From: JBCBUE01 sp039818285
GTDB lineage: Bacteria > Planctomycetota > Phycisphaerae > Phycisphaerales > Phycisphaeraceae
Length of the DNA: 64,000 bases
Direction of reading: 5' to 3'
NCBI GenBank assembly: GCA_039818285.1
Contig: JBCBUE010000007.1
Location: 1-64,000, forward strand
The notes beneath the pieces were generated by a model. The model was not told the origin of the DNA. It did no database searches and saw only the letters and a program-made list of their open reading frames with translations. Positions 35,139 through 44,190 of the stretch are shown here, in pieces. Numbering within the stretch: the stretch's first letter is position 1; each line of letters begins with the position of its first letter. The position numbers and the translations under genes are program-made.

Positions 35139-35275
35139 GATGTTCTTAATCAGCAGGAAGCGAGATGGGTCGAATACGGGGCGTAATATGCCCTTATCTG
35201 TGTGAAATTTCAATATAATGTATCAGAAATATTGTTATTTATTTTGGTTTATCAAATTGAGACCCCACATTGCGC
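35139..35275 (-). promoter_or_regulatory. AT-rich promoter region upstream of the Tat sulfatase
   Basis: The segment 35195-35260 is AT-rich. It contains an inverted repeat around CAATAT (35211-35216) and ATATTG (35229-35234), and TTTTGGTTTATC at about 35242-35253. The latter resembles elements before the sulfatase at 29336 and near 38640. It probably drives the genes from 35138 down to 31102. Confidence 0.4.
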
Positions 35276-36829
35276 TCAGGTCGGACGAGCGTCGAGGCCC
35301 TCGCGAAGTGGCGGCGGCACGGCGGTCCGGTCGGCCCACGCGCGCCATTGCTCGCGCAATGACGCGACGGTCGCGTGGTGATCCCGCCGCCGCGCGGCGT
35401 CCCCGAGCAGGTTGGTCATCTCGTGCGGGTCCGCCTCAAGGTCGTACAGCGCGTCGAGCCCCTCCCCGCTCGGCTCGTTGCGGGTGATGTATTTCCATGG
35501 GCCCTGGCGGACCATGTAGTTCGGCTGCGTTGGCCCGTGAAAGTGCCACTCGGTCACGACCGTCGCCTCGGCATCCTCGAAGCCGTCCATCAGGCGACGC
35601 CACGACCGCCCGTGGTTCGCGGGGGCCTTCACGTCGAGGTAATCCAGCAGCGTGGCGAACACATCAATGGTTGATACCGGGGCCTCGGCGGTGTGGCTCG
35701 CGGGCACTCGGCCGGGGAAGCGAAGCATCATGGGCACCCGGTTCGACTCCTCGTAGAAGACGTTCTTCTCACGCATGCCGTGTGCGCCCAGCATCTCTCC
35801 GTGGTCAGAGCAGAAAACAACCATGGTGTTGTCCGTCAATCCCAGCTGATCAAGCCCATCCAGGATCGCCCCGACCCAATGATCGAGCTCGGTGACCGTC
35901 CCCAAGTAGTTGCTAACGAAGTACGCCAAGCGCGACGGGTCGCGGTACTGCGACAGCCATCCCCGGCCGTTGCCATCGGCGTAAGGCGAATCGATCATCG
36001 GGTCGTCGATCGAAGCCGGGATCGGCACGTCGCCCACCGGGTAGAGGCCGTGGTAAGGCTCGGTCACCAGGTGCGGCGCATGCGGGACGAAGAAGTCGAA
36101 GTGAATGGCAAACGGCCCGTCGCCCGCGGCGACACGCTCAAGGGCCCGCACGTACGATCGCCCCTCGTAGGCGGTCCTTGAGTACCTCGGATCGATCTGG
36201 ATCAGCCCGTGGTTGTCCGGTTGGGTTGGACTTGGCGGGCCCGGGGGGCGACCGACGATGGTCGGCGACGGCGGTTGGCCCCAGCGGCTGTCGATTGGGT
36301 CCATCCGATACGGCCTGCCGTACAAGCGATCGACCTGCTCGCCCTCGCGGGGCTCGGCCGCGGGCACGTGCTCGTCGATGTACTCTTGGAACGCCCTCTC
36401 AAGCGGCTTGCCGAAGCCGTTGTCCGCACGGGCCAACCCGGCGACGTGCACCGTGTTGTCGTAGACCTCGGCACGATGGATCGGGCAGTGCCACTTGCCG
36501 TGATACTCGACGCGGTAGCCGGCGTCGGCCAGCACCTCGTCGTGCGTGCGTTGCGGCATGAGCGATTCGGCGCCCTCGCCGTAAATGCAGTGGTGGTCGA
36601 GGACGCCGGTCGCCGCGACGGCGTGCCCGGTGAGCATGGACGATCGACCCGGCCCGCAGACGGCGCACTGCGCGTAGCAGCGGCGCATCCGCGTCCCTTC
36701 GGCCGCGAGGCGGTCGATATTCGGCGTCCGGATCATCGAGTGGCCGGCGCAGCCCAGCGTGTCGTGCCGAAGCTGGTCGGCGAGAATGAACACGAGGTTC
36801 GGTCGCGAATCGTGAGAGTTGTTGCGCAT
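35276..36829 (-). CDS. Cytoplasmic sulfatase (Cys type, CGPGR variant)
   Basis: This is a protein of 517 residues with no signal peptide: MRNNSHDSRP leads directly into NLVFILADQLRHDTLGCAG. The active-site motif is CGPGR (C58), with Gly in the fourth place where most members have Ser or Thr, followed by SSMLTGHAV. FCSDHGEMLGAHGMREKNVFYEES is typical of choline-sulfatase-like enzymes. It lies 11 bp after the SDR gene, probably in the pseudopilin-SDR-sulfatase operon. It should act on imported, already trimmed sulfated sugars. Confidence 0.9.
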   Translation of the reverse strand: MRNNSHDSRPNLVFILADQLRHDTLGCAGHSMIRTPNIDRLAAEGTRMRRCYAQCAVCGPGRSSMLTGHAVAATGVLDHHCIYGEGAESLMPQRTHDEVLADAGYRVEYHGKWHCPIHRAEVYDNTVHVAGLARADNGFGKPLERAFQEYIDEHVPAAEPREGEQVDRLYGRPYRMDPIDSRWGQPPSPTIVGRPPGPPSPTQPDNHGLIQIDPRYSRTAYEGRSYVRALERVAAGDGPFAIHFDFFVPHAPHLVTEPYHGLYPVGDVPIPASIDDPMIDSPYADGNGRGWLSQYRDPSRLAYFVSNYLGTVTELDHWVGAILDGLDQLGLTDNTMVVFCSDHGEMLGAHGMREKNVFYEESNRVPMMLRFPGRVPASHTAEAPVSTIDVFATLLDYLDVKAPANHGRSWRRLMDGFEDAEATVVTEWHFHGPTQPNYMVRQGPWKYITRNEPSGEGLDALYDLEADPHEMTNLLGDAARRRDHHATVASLREQWRAWADRTAVPPPLREGLDARPT

Positions 36830-36840
36830 AGGGCCTCGAG

Positions 36841-37533
36841 CTACCAAGGAACGGGCTCGCGATCCTTGAAGAAACCGCCGGTCGGGCCGTCGTCGTCCAA
36901 GGTGGCGAGCCAAACGGCGGTGTCCGCGCCTTGGCGTACCGTCCGAGGAGCAGCAACGCCACCCATCTCGCCCATGCGGGTGGCAATGTGGCCGGGGCAC
37001 GTCGCGTTGATCTTCACGCAAGCGTCGGTGACGCGGGCAAAGTTGACGGTCATCGCGTTGAGCGCCGCCTTGGAGACGCTGTACGCCGCGTGGCTCGGCG
37101 CCGCACCGGTTGTCATCGACCCCGCCATGGAAGAGACATTGACGACACGACCGCGGCCGCGTTCGACCATGCCGGGGATTAGCGACTGGCTCAGCAACCA
37201 CGGACCGATCACGTTCACCTGAAACGTCTGAGCGACCACCTCGGCCGACGTGGTGTACGGGTCTTCGATCCAACGCACGCCGGCGTTGTTGACGAGGACA
37301 TCGATCTCGATGCCGTCATCGTCGAGCCGCTTTAATAACCGCCCGATCGACGCCAGGTCGTCGAAGTCAAGAAACTCCCAGCGGGCTACGGGGGCGCCAG
37401 CGTCGGCTTTGACGGTATCGGCCGCCTTAAGGTCGCGGCAGGTCAAGACAAGGCGGAATCCTTCGTCGCCGAGCTGCCGCGCGATTTCGAGACCGAGGCC
37501 TCGATTCGCCCCGGTGATCAACGCGGTTCTCAT
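36841..37533 (-). CDS. Short-chain dehydrogenase/reductase
   Basis: This is a protein of 230 residues of the classical SDR type. Features are TALITGANRGLGLEIARQL (cofactor site), LVNNAGVRW, and the catalytic Ser/Tyr/Lys in NVSSMAG and AAYSVSKAALN. It ends soon after GPTGGFFKD, like many carbonyl-reductase-like SDRs. The cofactor helix with Arg (GANRG) and CRD suggests NADP. It is 11 bp before a cytoplasmic sulfatase gene. It may oxidise or reduce a released monosaccharide; the substrate is unknown. Confidence 0.87.
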   Translation of the reverse strand: MRTALITGANRGLGLEIARQLGDEGFRLVLTCRDLKAADTVKADAGAPVARWEFLDFDDLASIGRLLKRLDDDGIEIDVLVNNAGVRWIEDPYTTSAEVVAQTFQVNVIGPWLLSQSLIPGMVERGRGRVVNVSSMAGSMTTGAAPSHAAYSVSKAALNAMTVNFARVTDACVKINATCPGHIATRMGEMGGVAAPRTVRQGADTAVWLATLDDDGPTGGFFKDREPVPW

Positions 37534-37610
37534 GAACTCACCCGCCGTGACCTAAGTCGATGCGTAACTGCTCTGGATCGAAGCACAACGGGGGCATCCG
37601 CGGCGAGAGT

Positions 37611-38531
37611 TCACGGGCCAGGCGCAGGGTAGCGCGTCGGAACGAAGGCTCGCACCGACATCTCGACGCTGAGCCCCTGGCGGACGTTCACGTCGGAGGA
37701 GAAGCCGCCGAACGCATTCTCGCTGGTCGAGAAGATGTTGTCGGCGGCGTTGTTGGTCGCGCCGTTCATCCTCACCGATCCGATCTCGAGCTCGGAGGAC
37801 TGCTGGCCCGCGACGTGGCCGTCGGCGAAGGCGATCGCACCGTTCCAGTTGCCGGCGTTGTCTGGCTGATTCCAGATGCTCCCGTGTGAAGACACATCGT
37901 TGTCGTTGACAACGCGCGTGTCGCTTTCGATCAAGCGATCGCTCACGATCGGAACGGTCGAGTTGGCGTTGTCGCGCCACTCGAAGCAGCGTCCCTCGGC
38001 GATCGCCGCGCCAGAGCCGTTGCCCAGCTTGAGTGAGGCCAGCGCGTAGGACGAAAGCGGGGCCTGCCGGCCCAGCGAGGCCGTCCCGTCCTGCGCGTCC
38101 GCGATGAGAGCAACGGGATCGATCGTTTCGTTCGGTTCGGCAGGGCTGGCGAGATACGCGCTCGTCACGTAGTCGCCATTCACCAACGTCCACCACCGGG
38201 CGAACATCTCGCCACCCGTCTGCAAAGCGTCGATACCGGTCTGAAGAGCGGTCGCGGGGCCGAGTTCGTCTTGATCTGCGAAGGTGGCCGCCGCGTCACC
38301 CGCGACGGGCCCCGAGCTGGACATCCCGGCGAACCACCCCTTGTTGTCCTGAGAGTGGATGAAGAAGCCCTGGCCGATCCCTCGGACCTGGGTGTCGCTC
38401 TGGAGACGGCGCGCGGTCTGTCGAGCGGCGCCCAGCGCCGGCAGGAGGATCGCGATCAGCAGGGCAATGATGCTGATGACCACCAGGAGCTCGATCAGCG
38501 TAAAGCCTGGGTCTGAACGGAAACGTGGCAT
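37611..38531 (-). CDS. Pseudopilin-like protein with prepilin leader
   Basis: This is a protein of 306 residues. The ATG at 38531 has a TTGGAG site upstream. The N-terminus DPGFTLIELLVVISIIALL is a type IV prepilin leader cut after Gly, with the Glu at +5. The exported C-terminal part ends with a FADGHV motif. This is characteristic of the abundant planctomycete pseudopilin-like family, whose role is unsettled. It heads a likely operon with the SDR and cytoplasmic sulfatase. A paralogue lies at 61515 beside the second glycan island, which hints at a role in surface glycan handling. Confidence 0.88.
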   Translation of the reverse strand: MPRFRSDPGFTLIELLVVISIIALLIAILLPALGAARQTARRLQSDTQVRGIGQGFFIHSQDNKGWFAGMSSSGPVAGDAAATFADQDELGPATALQTGIDALQTGGEMFARWWTLVNGDYVTSAYLASPAEPNETIDPVALIADAQDGTASLGRQAPLSSYALASLKLGNGSGAAIAEGRCFEWRDNANSTVPIVSDRLIESDTRVVNDNDVSSHGSIWNQPDNAGNWNGAIAFADGHVAGQQSSELEIGSVRMNGATNNAADNIFSTSENAFGGFSSDVNVRQGLSVEMSVRAFVPTRYPAPGP

Positions 38532-38588
38532 AAGAGACTCCAAAGAGATGTGTCAATCTGGACAATACATGTGATCTGCGAAAAACTC

Positions 38589-38647
38589 AACCATTAATCA
38601 AATAAATTTGATATTTTTAAGTTTAAAATTATGTAATTTTAATGGTT
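38589..38647. repeat. Inverted repeat in AT-rich promoter of the pseudopilin operon
   Basis: AACCATTAA at 38589-38597 is matched by its exact reverse complement TTAATGGTT at 38639-38647. The roughly 40 bp between them are almost pure A/T. It lies 58-116 bp upstream of the start at 38531. It could be a pair of operator half-sites or a DNA loop site. The TGGTT core resembles elements near 30895 and 35245. Confidence 0.4.
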
Positions 38648-38753
38648 TTTCTAGCCCGCTCGACACGGTGCCGCACGAACACCGATCGCGATTCGACGTG
38701 TCCGTTCGGAATACAGCGCAGAAAAAGAGCTCGTACCGCCCGCGACCGAGCCT

Positions 38754-40199
38754 CTAGGTCGATGCCGCGGCGGCAGCGACTCGCTGCCAGGCGTCGTCCG
38801 GGGTCGTCAAGAGGTGGTGATTCAAGCGGGCGGAGAGTCGCTCGACGTGTTCGCTAACGGTGGGGTCGTCGATCCGGTTCTCGATTTCGAGTGGGTCGGT
38901 CTCGCGATCGAAGAACAGGCCAGGCGCTTCGCGGAAGTCCCACGCCGGGTTGAGCGGGTGGGCCCAGCGACCGAGCTTGTAGCGCCGCTCGATCACCGTG
39001 GACTGCGAGCCGTTCTCGCTGACGACGTAGCCGCGGCCGACCGGAGCACCGGCCCGCAAGCAGTCGCCGAGCGCGAGGCCCTGCAACGGCTGCGCGTCGG
39101 GCGTGGGGAGGTTAGCCAGATCGCACAGCGTGGGGTATAGGTCCGCGAGTTGGGCGAGGTCATGCCGTTCGCCGGGCTGGATGCGGCCGGGCCAGCGAAA
39201 GATCATGGGTACGCGCAGGGTGTCCTCGTACACGTTGTGACCAACCGCCGCCTTCTCGACCATGCCGTGGTACGCGACAAAGTCGCCGTGATCGGCCGTG
39301 TAGACCACGATGGTGTTGTCAGCCAAGCCAAGCGTGTCCAACTCGCGCAGCAATCGGCCGATGTGATGATCGATCTCCGCGACCAGGGCGAGATAGCAGC
39401 GGATATAGAAGCGGTACAGTTCAGGGCTTTCGGCCGCCGCTCCGCAGCACCACGGGAAGGCGTGTCGCCTTCGGATGTCCGCGAGCCACGGCGGGAGATC
39501 ATCCGGCGGCTGCGAGAGGGAGGTTGGCAGCTCGATCCGTTCGGGATCGATCCGGTCGTGCCACGACCGCGTCGGGGTGTAGGGCTGATGCGGCCGGTAG
39601 AAAGAGCAGAAGGCGAAGAACGGACGACGACGCGCCTGGCTGTCGCGGATGAAGTCGAGGGTGCGATCGGCGGTCCAAGCCTCCATCGTCGCGTCGTCCG
39701 GCAGGTCGGAGACGAGGCAGCCCATGGGCTCGGCCTTTTCTCGGCCGTGCTCCGCCCGCCAGTCGCGCTCGGCGGGCTCGGTTAGACCGCGGCGTTCGAT
39801 CCAGGACCACCAGCCTTCCCGGGATGACGATTCTCGCTGCAGCGTCGAGGCCGTGGCGTCCCAGCCCACGTCGGCGCGTGGATCGAGGTGCCGCTTGCCG
39901 AAGGCGCCGGTGGCGTAGCCGTGTCGGCCGAGCCAGGCCTGGATGGGCACGACATCGCCCCGGTACCCAATCGGCTCGAAGGTCGCGACGCCGAGTGTTC
40001 GGGGCAGCGTGCCGGTCTGCATCGAGTTGCGGGACGCGCCGCAGATGGCGTTGTTGCAGTAGGCACGCTTGAAGCGGGCACCGCCGCGCGCCAGGCCGTC
40101 GAGGTGCGGCGTCGGCACGTCTGTGCGGCCTTCGATCCCCATCACGTCCGCGCGGTGCTGGTCGGACATGATGAAGAGGATGTTCGGCGGCTGAGTCAT
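38754..40199 (-). CDS. Cytoplasmic sulfatase (Cys type, CGASR variant)
   Basis: This is a protein of 481 residues without a signal peptide; MTQPPNILFIMSDQHRADVMG is the metal site directly at the N-terminus. The active-site motif is CGASR (C53), with Ala in place of the usual Pro. This is a permitted variant in the family. VYTADHGDFVAYHGMVEKA has the later metal ligands. The start overlaps the stop of the upstream GH99-like gene as ATGA, so it belongs to the GH99-GH99-sulfatase operon. It probably removes sulfate from imported oligosaccharides. Confidence 0.9.
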   Translation of the reverse strand: MTQPPNILFIMSDQHRADVMGIEGRTDVPTPHLDGLARGGARFKRAYCNNAICGASRNSMQTGTLPRTLGVATFEPIGYRGDVVPIQAWLGRHGYATGAFGKRHLDPRADVGWDATASTLQRESSSREGWWSWIERRGLTEPAERDWRAEHGREKAEPMGCLVSDLPDDATMEAWTADRTLDFIRDSQARRRPFFAFCSFYRPHQPYTPTRSWHDRIDPERIELPTSLSQPPDDLPPWLADIRRRHAFPWCCGAAAESPELYRFYIRCYLALVAEIDHHIGRLLRELDTLGLADNTIVVYTADHGDFVAYHGMVEKAAVGHNVYEDTLRVPMIFRWPGRIQPGERHDLAQLADLYPTLCDLANLPTPDAQPLQGLALGDCLRAGAPVGRGYVVSENGSQSTVIERRYKLGRWAHPLNPAWDFREAPGLFFDRETDPLEIENRIDDPTVSEHVERLSARLNHHLLTTPDDAWQRVAAAAAST

Positions 40200-41548
40200 C
40201 GCAGCGGGGGTGCGTCGCGACGCTCGGGCATCTCACGCCGCATCGGCGACTCGCCGGCGATCATCCGGCCGATCTCGCCAGCCAGCCAGAGGTAATGGTC
40301 GCTGGGCAGGTCTTCGCCGTACGAGATGAAGCGTTCGCCGTTCGCGCCGTTGACCGGTGGGTCGTTGGTCACCTTGAAAATCGCCGTGGCTTCGTCGACC
40401 TCGTCAAACATCGCGATGTAGATCATCTCGGCCCCAGCCCGCTTAGCGCTGGCGGCCTGAGCCCAGAGGAACTCGCCGCCGAGACGTGGGATGCTCTCGT
40501 ACTCGGGCAGCTCGCTCTTGCCGCGCGAGCGATGCAGGTTCACCCAACTGAACCCCGAGAAGATGACGGGCAGGTAGTCCGGCCCGTTGCGCTCGGCCCA
40601 GGCGATGTCGGGAGCAAGCGCCTCCTCGTAGCGTTCATCGATGTCGTCGAGCGTACGAACTCGGCCGATCGACCACGGGCTGATGATGTCGGCACTGCGG
40701 AGCAGGTCGTGGAACTCGGGGTGGTTGGTGGCGTCGCGGAACTGGCCACGCCACCAGTAGGGGACGCCGAGCATCACGGCGTTGCCGCCGATCTTCGGGT
40801 CGTTCTGAAGGAAGTCGACGAAGTCGATGCACTCTTCGATCGTGTAGCCGCGGTCCTTGATCCGCCCCGAGAAGCCGACGCCCCACACGGCGATCAGGGG
40901 CTTGCCGTCGCGGTGCAGGTAGTGCGGGTCTTCGAGGATCTTCTCCTCTTCGATCAGTCGGCGGATGTCGCTGTAGAGCAGCGACTCGAACTCGCCGGTC
41001 TTGAGCTCAGTGAGGTCGTACATCAGAGCCCAGGGGACACCGGTCTCGCGCGAGGCGGCGCGGGTGTTGGCGAGCACCTTGTCGAGCGAGGGCCCGAGCT
41101 CGGGGTTGTCCATGTTGTGGATGAATCGCTGCTGCATCGCCCCACCGATGCCGTAGTCGCGCATCCATTCGAAGTGACGCAGCACCGTCTTGGGGTGTGC
41201 GGAACTGAACACGTGGGCGACCGAGCCGTCGGCGTGACGGTACGGGGTGGGGAACTTCTCGTCGTCTGTGGCCTCGCTCATGTCGGGCCACATGTCGACG
41301 GTCGAGTTGCGGTTAGGGAACTTGTCGCTGTGACCCCAGTGCACCCAGCCAACGCCGGTACCGTCGCCTGGAGCGCGGAACCAGCCCTGGTATCCAGTCA
41401 CGACGCGGCCGCGGATCTCGGGCTTGGCGTTGGGCTGATCGGGTGACGCGGCCGGGGCTTCCTGGGCAGAGAGCACGCCTGATGTGATGGTCATGAACGC
41501 ACCGCCGAGAACAGCAAGGACGAACAGCGAGTTCCGGTTCTTGGGCAT
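40196..41548 (-). CDS. Exported GH99-like (GH71/99-type) glycoside hydrolase, copy A
   Basis: This is a protein of 450 residues. The ATG at 41548 gives a Sec signal peptide ending near VLSAQ. A TTG at 41605 that overlaps the upstream stop would spoil the leader. The start of the mature part, GRVVTGYQGWFRAPGDG, is typical of GH71/99-like proteins. At 382-386, DEVDE within AMFDEVDEATAIF aligns with the catalytic E-x-x-E of GH99 endo-alpha-1,2-mannanases (NEWHE there). E383 and E386 are thus the expected catalytic pair. It likely cuts alpha-mannan outside the cytoplasm. It is a tandem duplicate of the next gene upstream. Confidence 0.83.
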   Translation of the reverse strand: MPKNRNSLFVLAVLGGAFMTITSGVLSAQEAPAASPDQPNAKPEIRGRVVTGYQGWFRAPGDGTGVGWVHWGHSDKFPNRNSTVDMWPDMSEATDDEKFPTPYRHADGSVAHVFSSAHPKTVLRHFEWMRDYGIGGAMQQRFIHNMDNPELGPSLDKVLANTRAASRETGVPWALMYDLTELKTGEFESLLYSDIRRLIEEEKILEDPHYLHRDGKPLIAVWGVGFSGRIKDRGYTIEECIDFVDFLQNDPKIGGNAVMLGVPYWWRGQFRDATNHPEFHDLLRSADIISPWSIGRVRTLDDIDERYEEALAPDIAWAERNGPDYLPVIFSGFSWVNLHRSRGKSELPEYESIPRLGGEFLWAQAASAKRAGAEMIYIAMFDEVDEATAIFKVTNDPPVNGANGERFISYGEDLPSDHYLWLAGEIGRMIAGESPMRREMPERRDAPPLR

Positions 41549-41601
41549 GGGGGATTCATCCGAGAGCGATGGGTTGAGAATGATCTTGGAGTAGAGTCGA
41601 G

Positions 41602-42936
41602 TCAACGCTGAAATTGTTCAGCCGGTCGATCGGGCATCTGGCGACGAACGGGTGTCTCGCCGGCCACCAGGCGACCGATCTCGCCCGCGAGCCAGAGGTA
41701 GTGGTCCGGTGGGACGTTGTCGCCGTAAGAGATGAAGCGTTCGCCGTTCGCGCCGTTGACGGGCGGGTCGTTGGTGACCTTGAAGATGGCGGTCGCTTCG
41801 TCGACCTCGTCGAACATCGCGACGTAGATCATCTTGGCTCCCGCTCGCTTCGCGGCGACCGCTTGCGACCACAGGAATTCGCCATTCAGTCTTGGAATGG
41901 CGTTGTAGTCCGAAGGCGTCTCCGATCCGTTGGACCGTTGCAGGTTCACCCAGCTAAAGCCCGGGAAGATGACGGGCAGGTAGTCGTTGCCGTTGCGTCG
42001 GGTCCAGGCGACGTCCGGCCGGAGCACGGGCTCGACCCGTTGCTGCGCCATATCGGGGTCCCGAACCCGGCCGACCGCCCACGGGCTCACAATCTGCACC
42101 CGCTTCAAGAGATCGTGGAAAGCGGGATGCCCTTCCGCGTCGCGATCGTTTTCACGCCACCAGTAGGGCACGCCGAGCATGATCGCGTTGCCACCGATCT
42201 GCCGGTCGTTTTGCAGCAGATCGACCAGCGCCGCAGACTCCTCCACCGTGTACTTGCGATTCACCTTGAATCCAACACCCCAGATGGCGATCAACGGCTT
42301 GCCTTCGTGGTGCAGATAGTAAGGGTCCTCCAGGATCCGCTCTTCCTGGATCAACCGACGGATGTCCTGGAATGCAATCGACTCGACTTCACCCGCCTGA
42401 AGACCCGAGAGGTCGTACATCAACGCCCACGGCGTCCCGGTCGCCGCGGAAGCAGCGCGGGTGTTCTCGAGAACGCGATCGAGCGATGCGCGGCGCCGGT
42501 CCTGACGTAGGCCGGAGACGAACCGCTGCTGCATCGCTCCCCCGATGCCGTAGTCGCGCATCCATTCGAAGTGCCGGCGAACCGTGTCGGGATGCGCCGA
42601 ACTGAAGACATAGGCCACGCTGCCGTCCGCGTGGCGGTAGGCGGTCGGATACTTCTCGCTCTCGCTGGCTTCGGTCATGTCGGGCCACATCTCAATGGTT
42701 GACTGACGCTCGTCAAACTTCCGGCCTCGCCCCCAATGCACCCAGCCCAGGTCGGTCCCGTCGCCGGGCGTGCGGAACCAGCCCTGGTAGCCGGTCACTA
42801 CGCGCCCGCTGATCTCCGGCTTCTCCGAGGCGTCGGTCGCCGACACAGCCGCGGAAAGAACCGTGATAACCCCTAAAGCGAAAGCAAGCGTCAACACATT
42901 CCCCGGCTTGCAAATGTACCAGTGATTGAGCGGCAT
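41602..42936 (-). CDS. Exported GH99-like (GH71/99-type) glycoside hydrolase, copy B
   Basis: This is a protein of 444 residues. The ATG at 42936 opens a signal peptide (hydrophobic LTLAFALGVITVL, ending near VSA). It aligns without large gaps with copy A, sharing GRVVTGYQGWFR, HFEWMRDYGIGGAMQQRF, VMLGVPYWWR or its variant, and AMFDEVDEATAIFKVTND. Candidate catalytic residues are E377 and E380. The DNA is also very similar near the 3' ends, so the duplication is fairly recent or maintained by conversion. It is the first gene of its operon and is divergent from the GntR-type regulator. Annotation as GH99-like is by motif only. Confidence 0.82.
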   Translation of the reverse strand: MPLNHWYICKPGNVLTLAFALGVITVLSAAVSATDASEKPEISGRVVTGYQGWFRTPGDGTDLGWVHWGRGRKFDERQSTIEMWPDMTEASESEKYPTAYRHADGSVAYVFSSAHPDTVRRHFEWMRDYGIGGAMQQRFVSGLRQDRRRASLDRVLENTRAASAATGTPWALMYDLSGLQAGEVESIAFQDIRRLIQEERILEDPYYLHHEGKPLIAIWGVGFKVNRKYTVEESAALVDLLQNDRQIGGNAIMLGVPYWWRENDRDAEGHPAFHDLLKRVQIVSPWAVGRVRDPDMAQQRVEPVLRPDVAWTRRNGNDYLPVIFPGFSWVNLQRSNGSETPSDYNAIPRLNGEFLWSQAVAAKRAGAKMIYVAMFDEVDEATAIFKVTNDPPVNGANGERFISYGDNVPPDHYLWLAGEIGRLVAGETPVRRQMPDRPAEQFQR

Positions 42937-42973
42937 GACCCTAATATCCTGTTTTAAATGATCCAATTAACTA

Positions 42974-42986
42974 GTATGATACCATA
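42974..42986. promoter_or_regulatory. Candidate operator (TATGATACCATA)
   Basis: An imperfect palindrome with the core TACCATA lies in the 86-bp divergent region between GH99-like copy B and the GntR-type regulator. The same core recurs at 48199, 54271, 54302 and 60567, with variants at 48165 and 51351. It is a reasonable binding site for the adjacent regulator. Confidence 0.4.
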
Positions 42987-43022
42987 GATAATCTCACTGA
43001 CCTAGCGTTTTCTTGAATCAAT

Positions 43023-44165
43023 ATGGCGGACCTGCAAGAAAAACCAAATCATTTGGGATATCCTCAGGGCCTTATGTCAAGAACAGGCTCTCAACCCAAG
43101 TACATGCAGATCGCCGAATCGCTCGCCCGCTCGATCCAGAGCGGACGGCTGAACCCGGGGGATCGGCTCGCCCCCGACGACGACCTGGCAACCGAGTTCA
43201 ACGCGTCGCGCAACACCGTGGTCCGGGCCCTGGGCCGGCTGCGGGACGACGGACTGATCGAACGCATTCAGGGCGCCGGGACCTACGTCGCAGAACTCTC
43301 CAAGTCGACCGGCCAGCGTTTTCTCTACATCGGCGACGGCCACTTCGACGTCGATACCCGCGACACCGTGTTCGGCCGGCTCGAGGCGTCGCTCGACATG
43401 GTGCTCCGCTCGGAATATAACGGCCAGCTTGAGCTCGATCGGCCGCTCGCCGACGACATCGTTCAGCACAAAACGCTGGCGATCGAGCACGCGATCGAGG
43501 GCAAGTTCGACGGCTGTTTCTTCATGCCGATCGAAGCCCACGCCGATTCAAAGCGGCTCAACGAGCAATGGCTCGAGCAGCTGACCGAGGCCGGCGTCAA
43601 CGTCGTGCTCATCGATCAAGACTACGTGCCCCACCCCGATCGCAGCGCCTACGACCTGGTGACGCTCGACCACATGCACGCGGGCCTGACGGTCGGCCGG
43701 CACGTCGCCTCGAAATCGGCTGAACGAGTCTTGGTGCTGGCGCCGCGGATCATACCCTTCTCGGTCAATCGACGCATCGAGGGCGTGCAAGCCGCGCTCG
43801 GCGAATCGACTGAGTTGAAGACGGTCAAGGTCGCCAACTACGCCGAGGAAACCATCAACGAGGCGATCGCGTCGTTCGAGCCCGACGCGATCATCGGCAA
43901 GGACGACCGCATGGCCGCGGCCGCGATGCGATCGCTCTATCGACAGCAGCGCGTCGTCCCTGAACAGGTCATCGTCTGCGGGTTCGACGACGCCACCATC
44001 GCCAGCAGCCTGCCCGTCCCGCTGACGAGCTATCGGCAGCCGATCTCTGAGATCGCCGAGATGGCCATCCGGCTCCTCGTCGATCGACTCAACAATCGCC
44101 AACGCCCTGCCCGGCAGGTGATCGTCTCGGGCGAGCTGATCGAGCGAGAATCAACCGATCGTTAA
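43023..44165 (+). CDS. GntR-type regulator with LacI-like sugar-sensing domain
   Basis: This is a protein of 380 residues. Residues 24-92 are a GntR winged helix (YMQIAESLARSIQSGRLNPG, then FNASRNTVVRALGRLRDDG and IQGAGTYV). From about 98 a periplasmic-binding-protein fold follows, as in LacI-family sensors, with GFDDATIASSLPVPLTSYRQ near the end. This hybrid layout is known for AraR-like repressors of sugar operons. The start at 43023 has a weak ribosome site; an ATG at 43074 is an alternative. It is divergent from the GH99 operon and convergent with the transporter genes. It probably represses the island until a mannose-containing ligand binds. Confidence 0.88.
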   Translation: MADLQEKPNHLGYPQGLMSRTGSQPKYMQIAESLARSIQSGRLNPGDRLAPDDDLATEFNASRNTVVRALGRLRDDGLIERIQGAGTYVAELSKSTGQRFLYIGDGHFDVDTRDTVFGRLEASLDMVLRSEYNGQLELDRPLADDIVQHKTLAIEHAIEGKFDGCFFMPIEAHADSKRLNEQWLEQLTEAGVNVVLIDQDYVPHPDRSAYDLVTLDHMHAGLTVGRHVASKSAERVLVLAPRIIPFSVNRRIEGVQAALGESTELKTVKVANYAEETINEAIASFEPDAIIGKDDRMAAAAMRSLYRQQRVVPEQVIVCGFDDATIASSLPVPLTSYRQPISEIAEMAIRLLVDRLNNRQRPARQVIVSGELIERESTDR

Positions 44166-44190
44166 GCCGAGTCCGCTCGACCGATCCGCC

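Noticed and set aside
38532..38753. AT-rich tract as evidence of transferred DNA
   Set aside because: Several AT-rich tracts occur, but each lies in a short promoter gap while the flanking genes have normal GC codon use. A promoter role explains them better.
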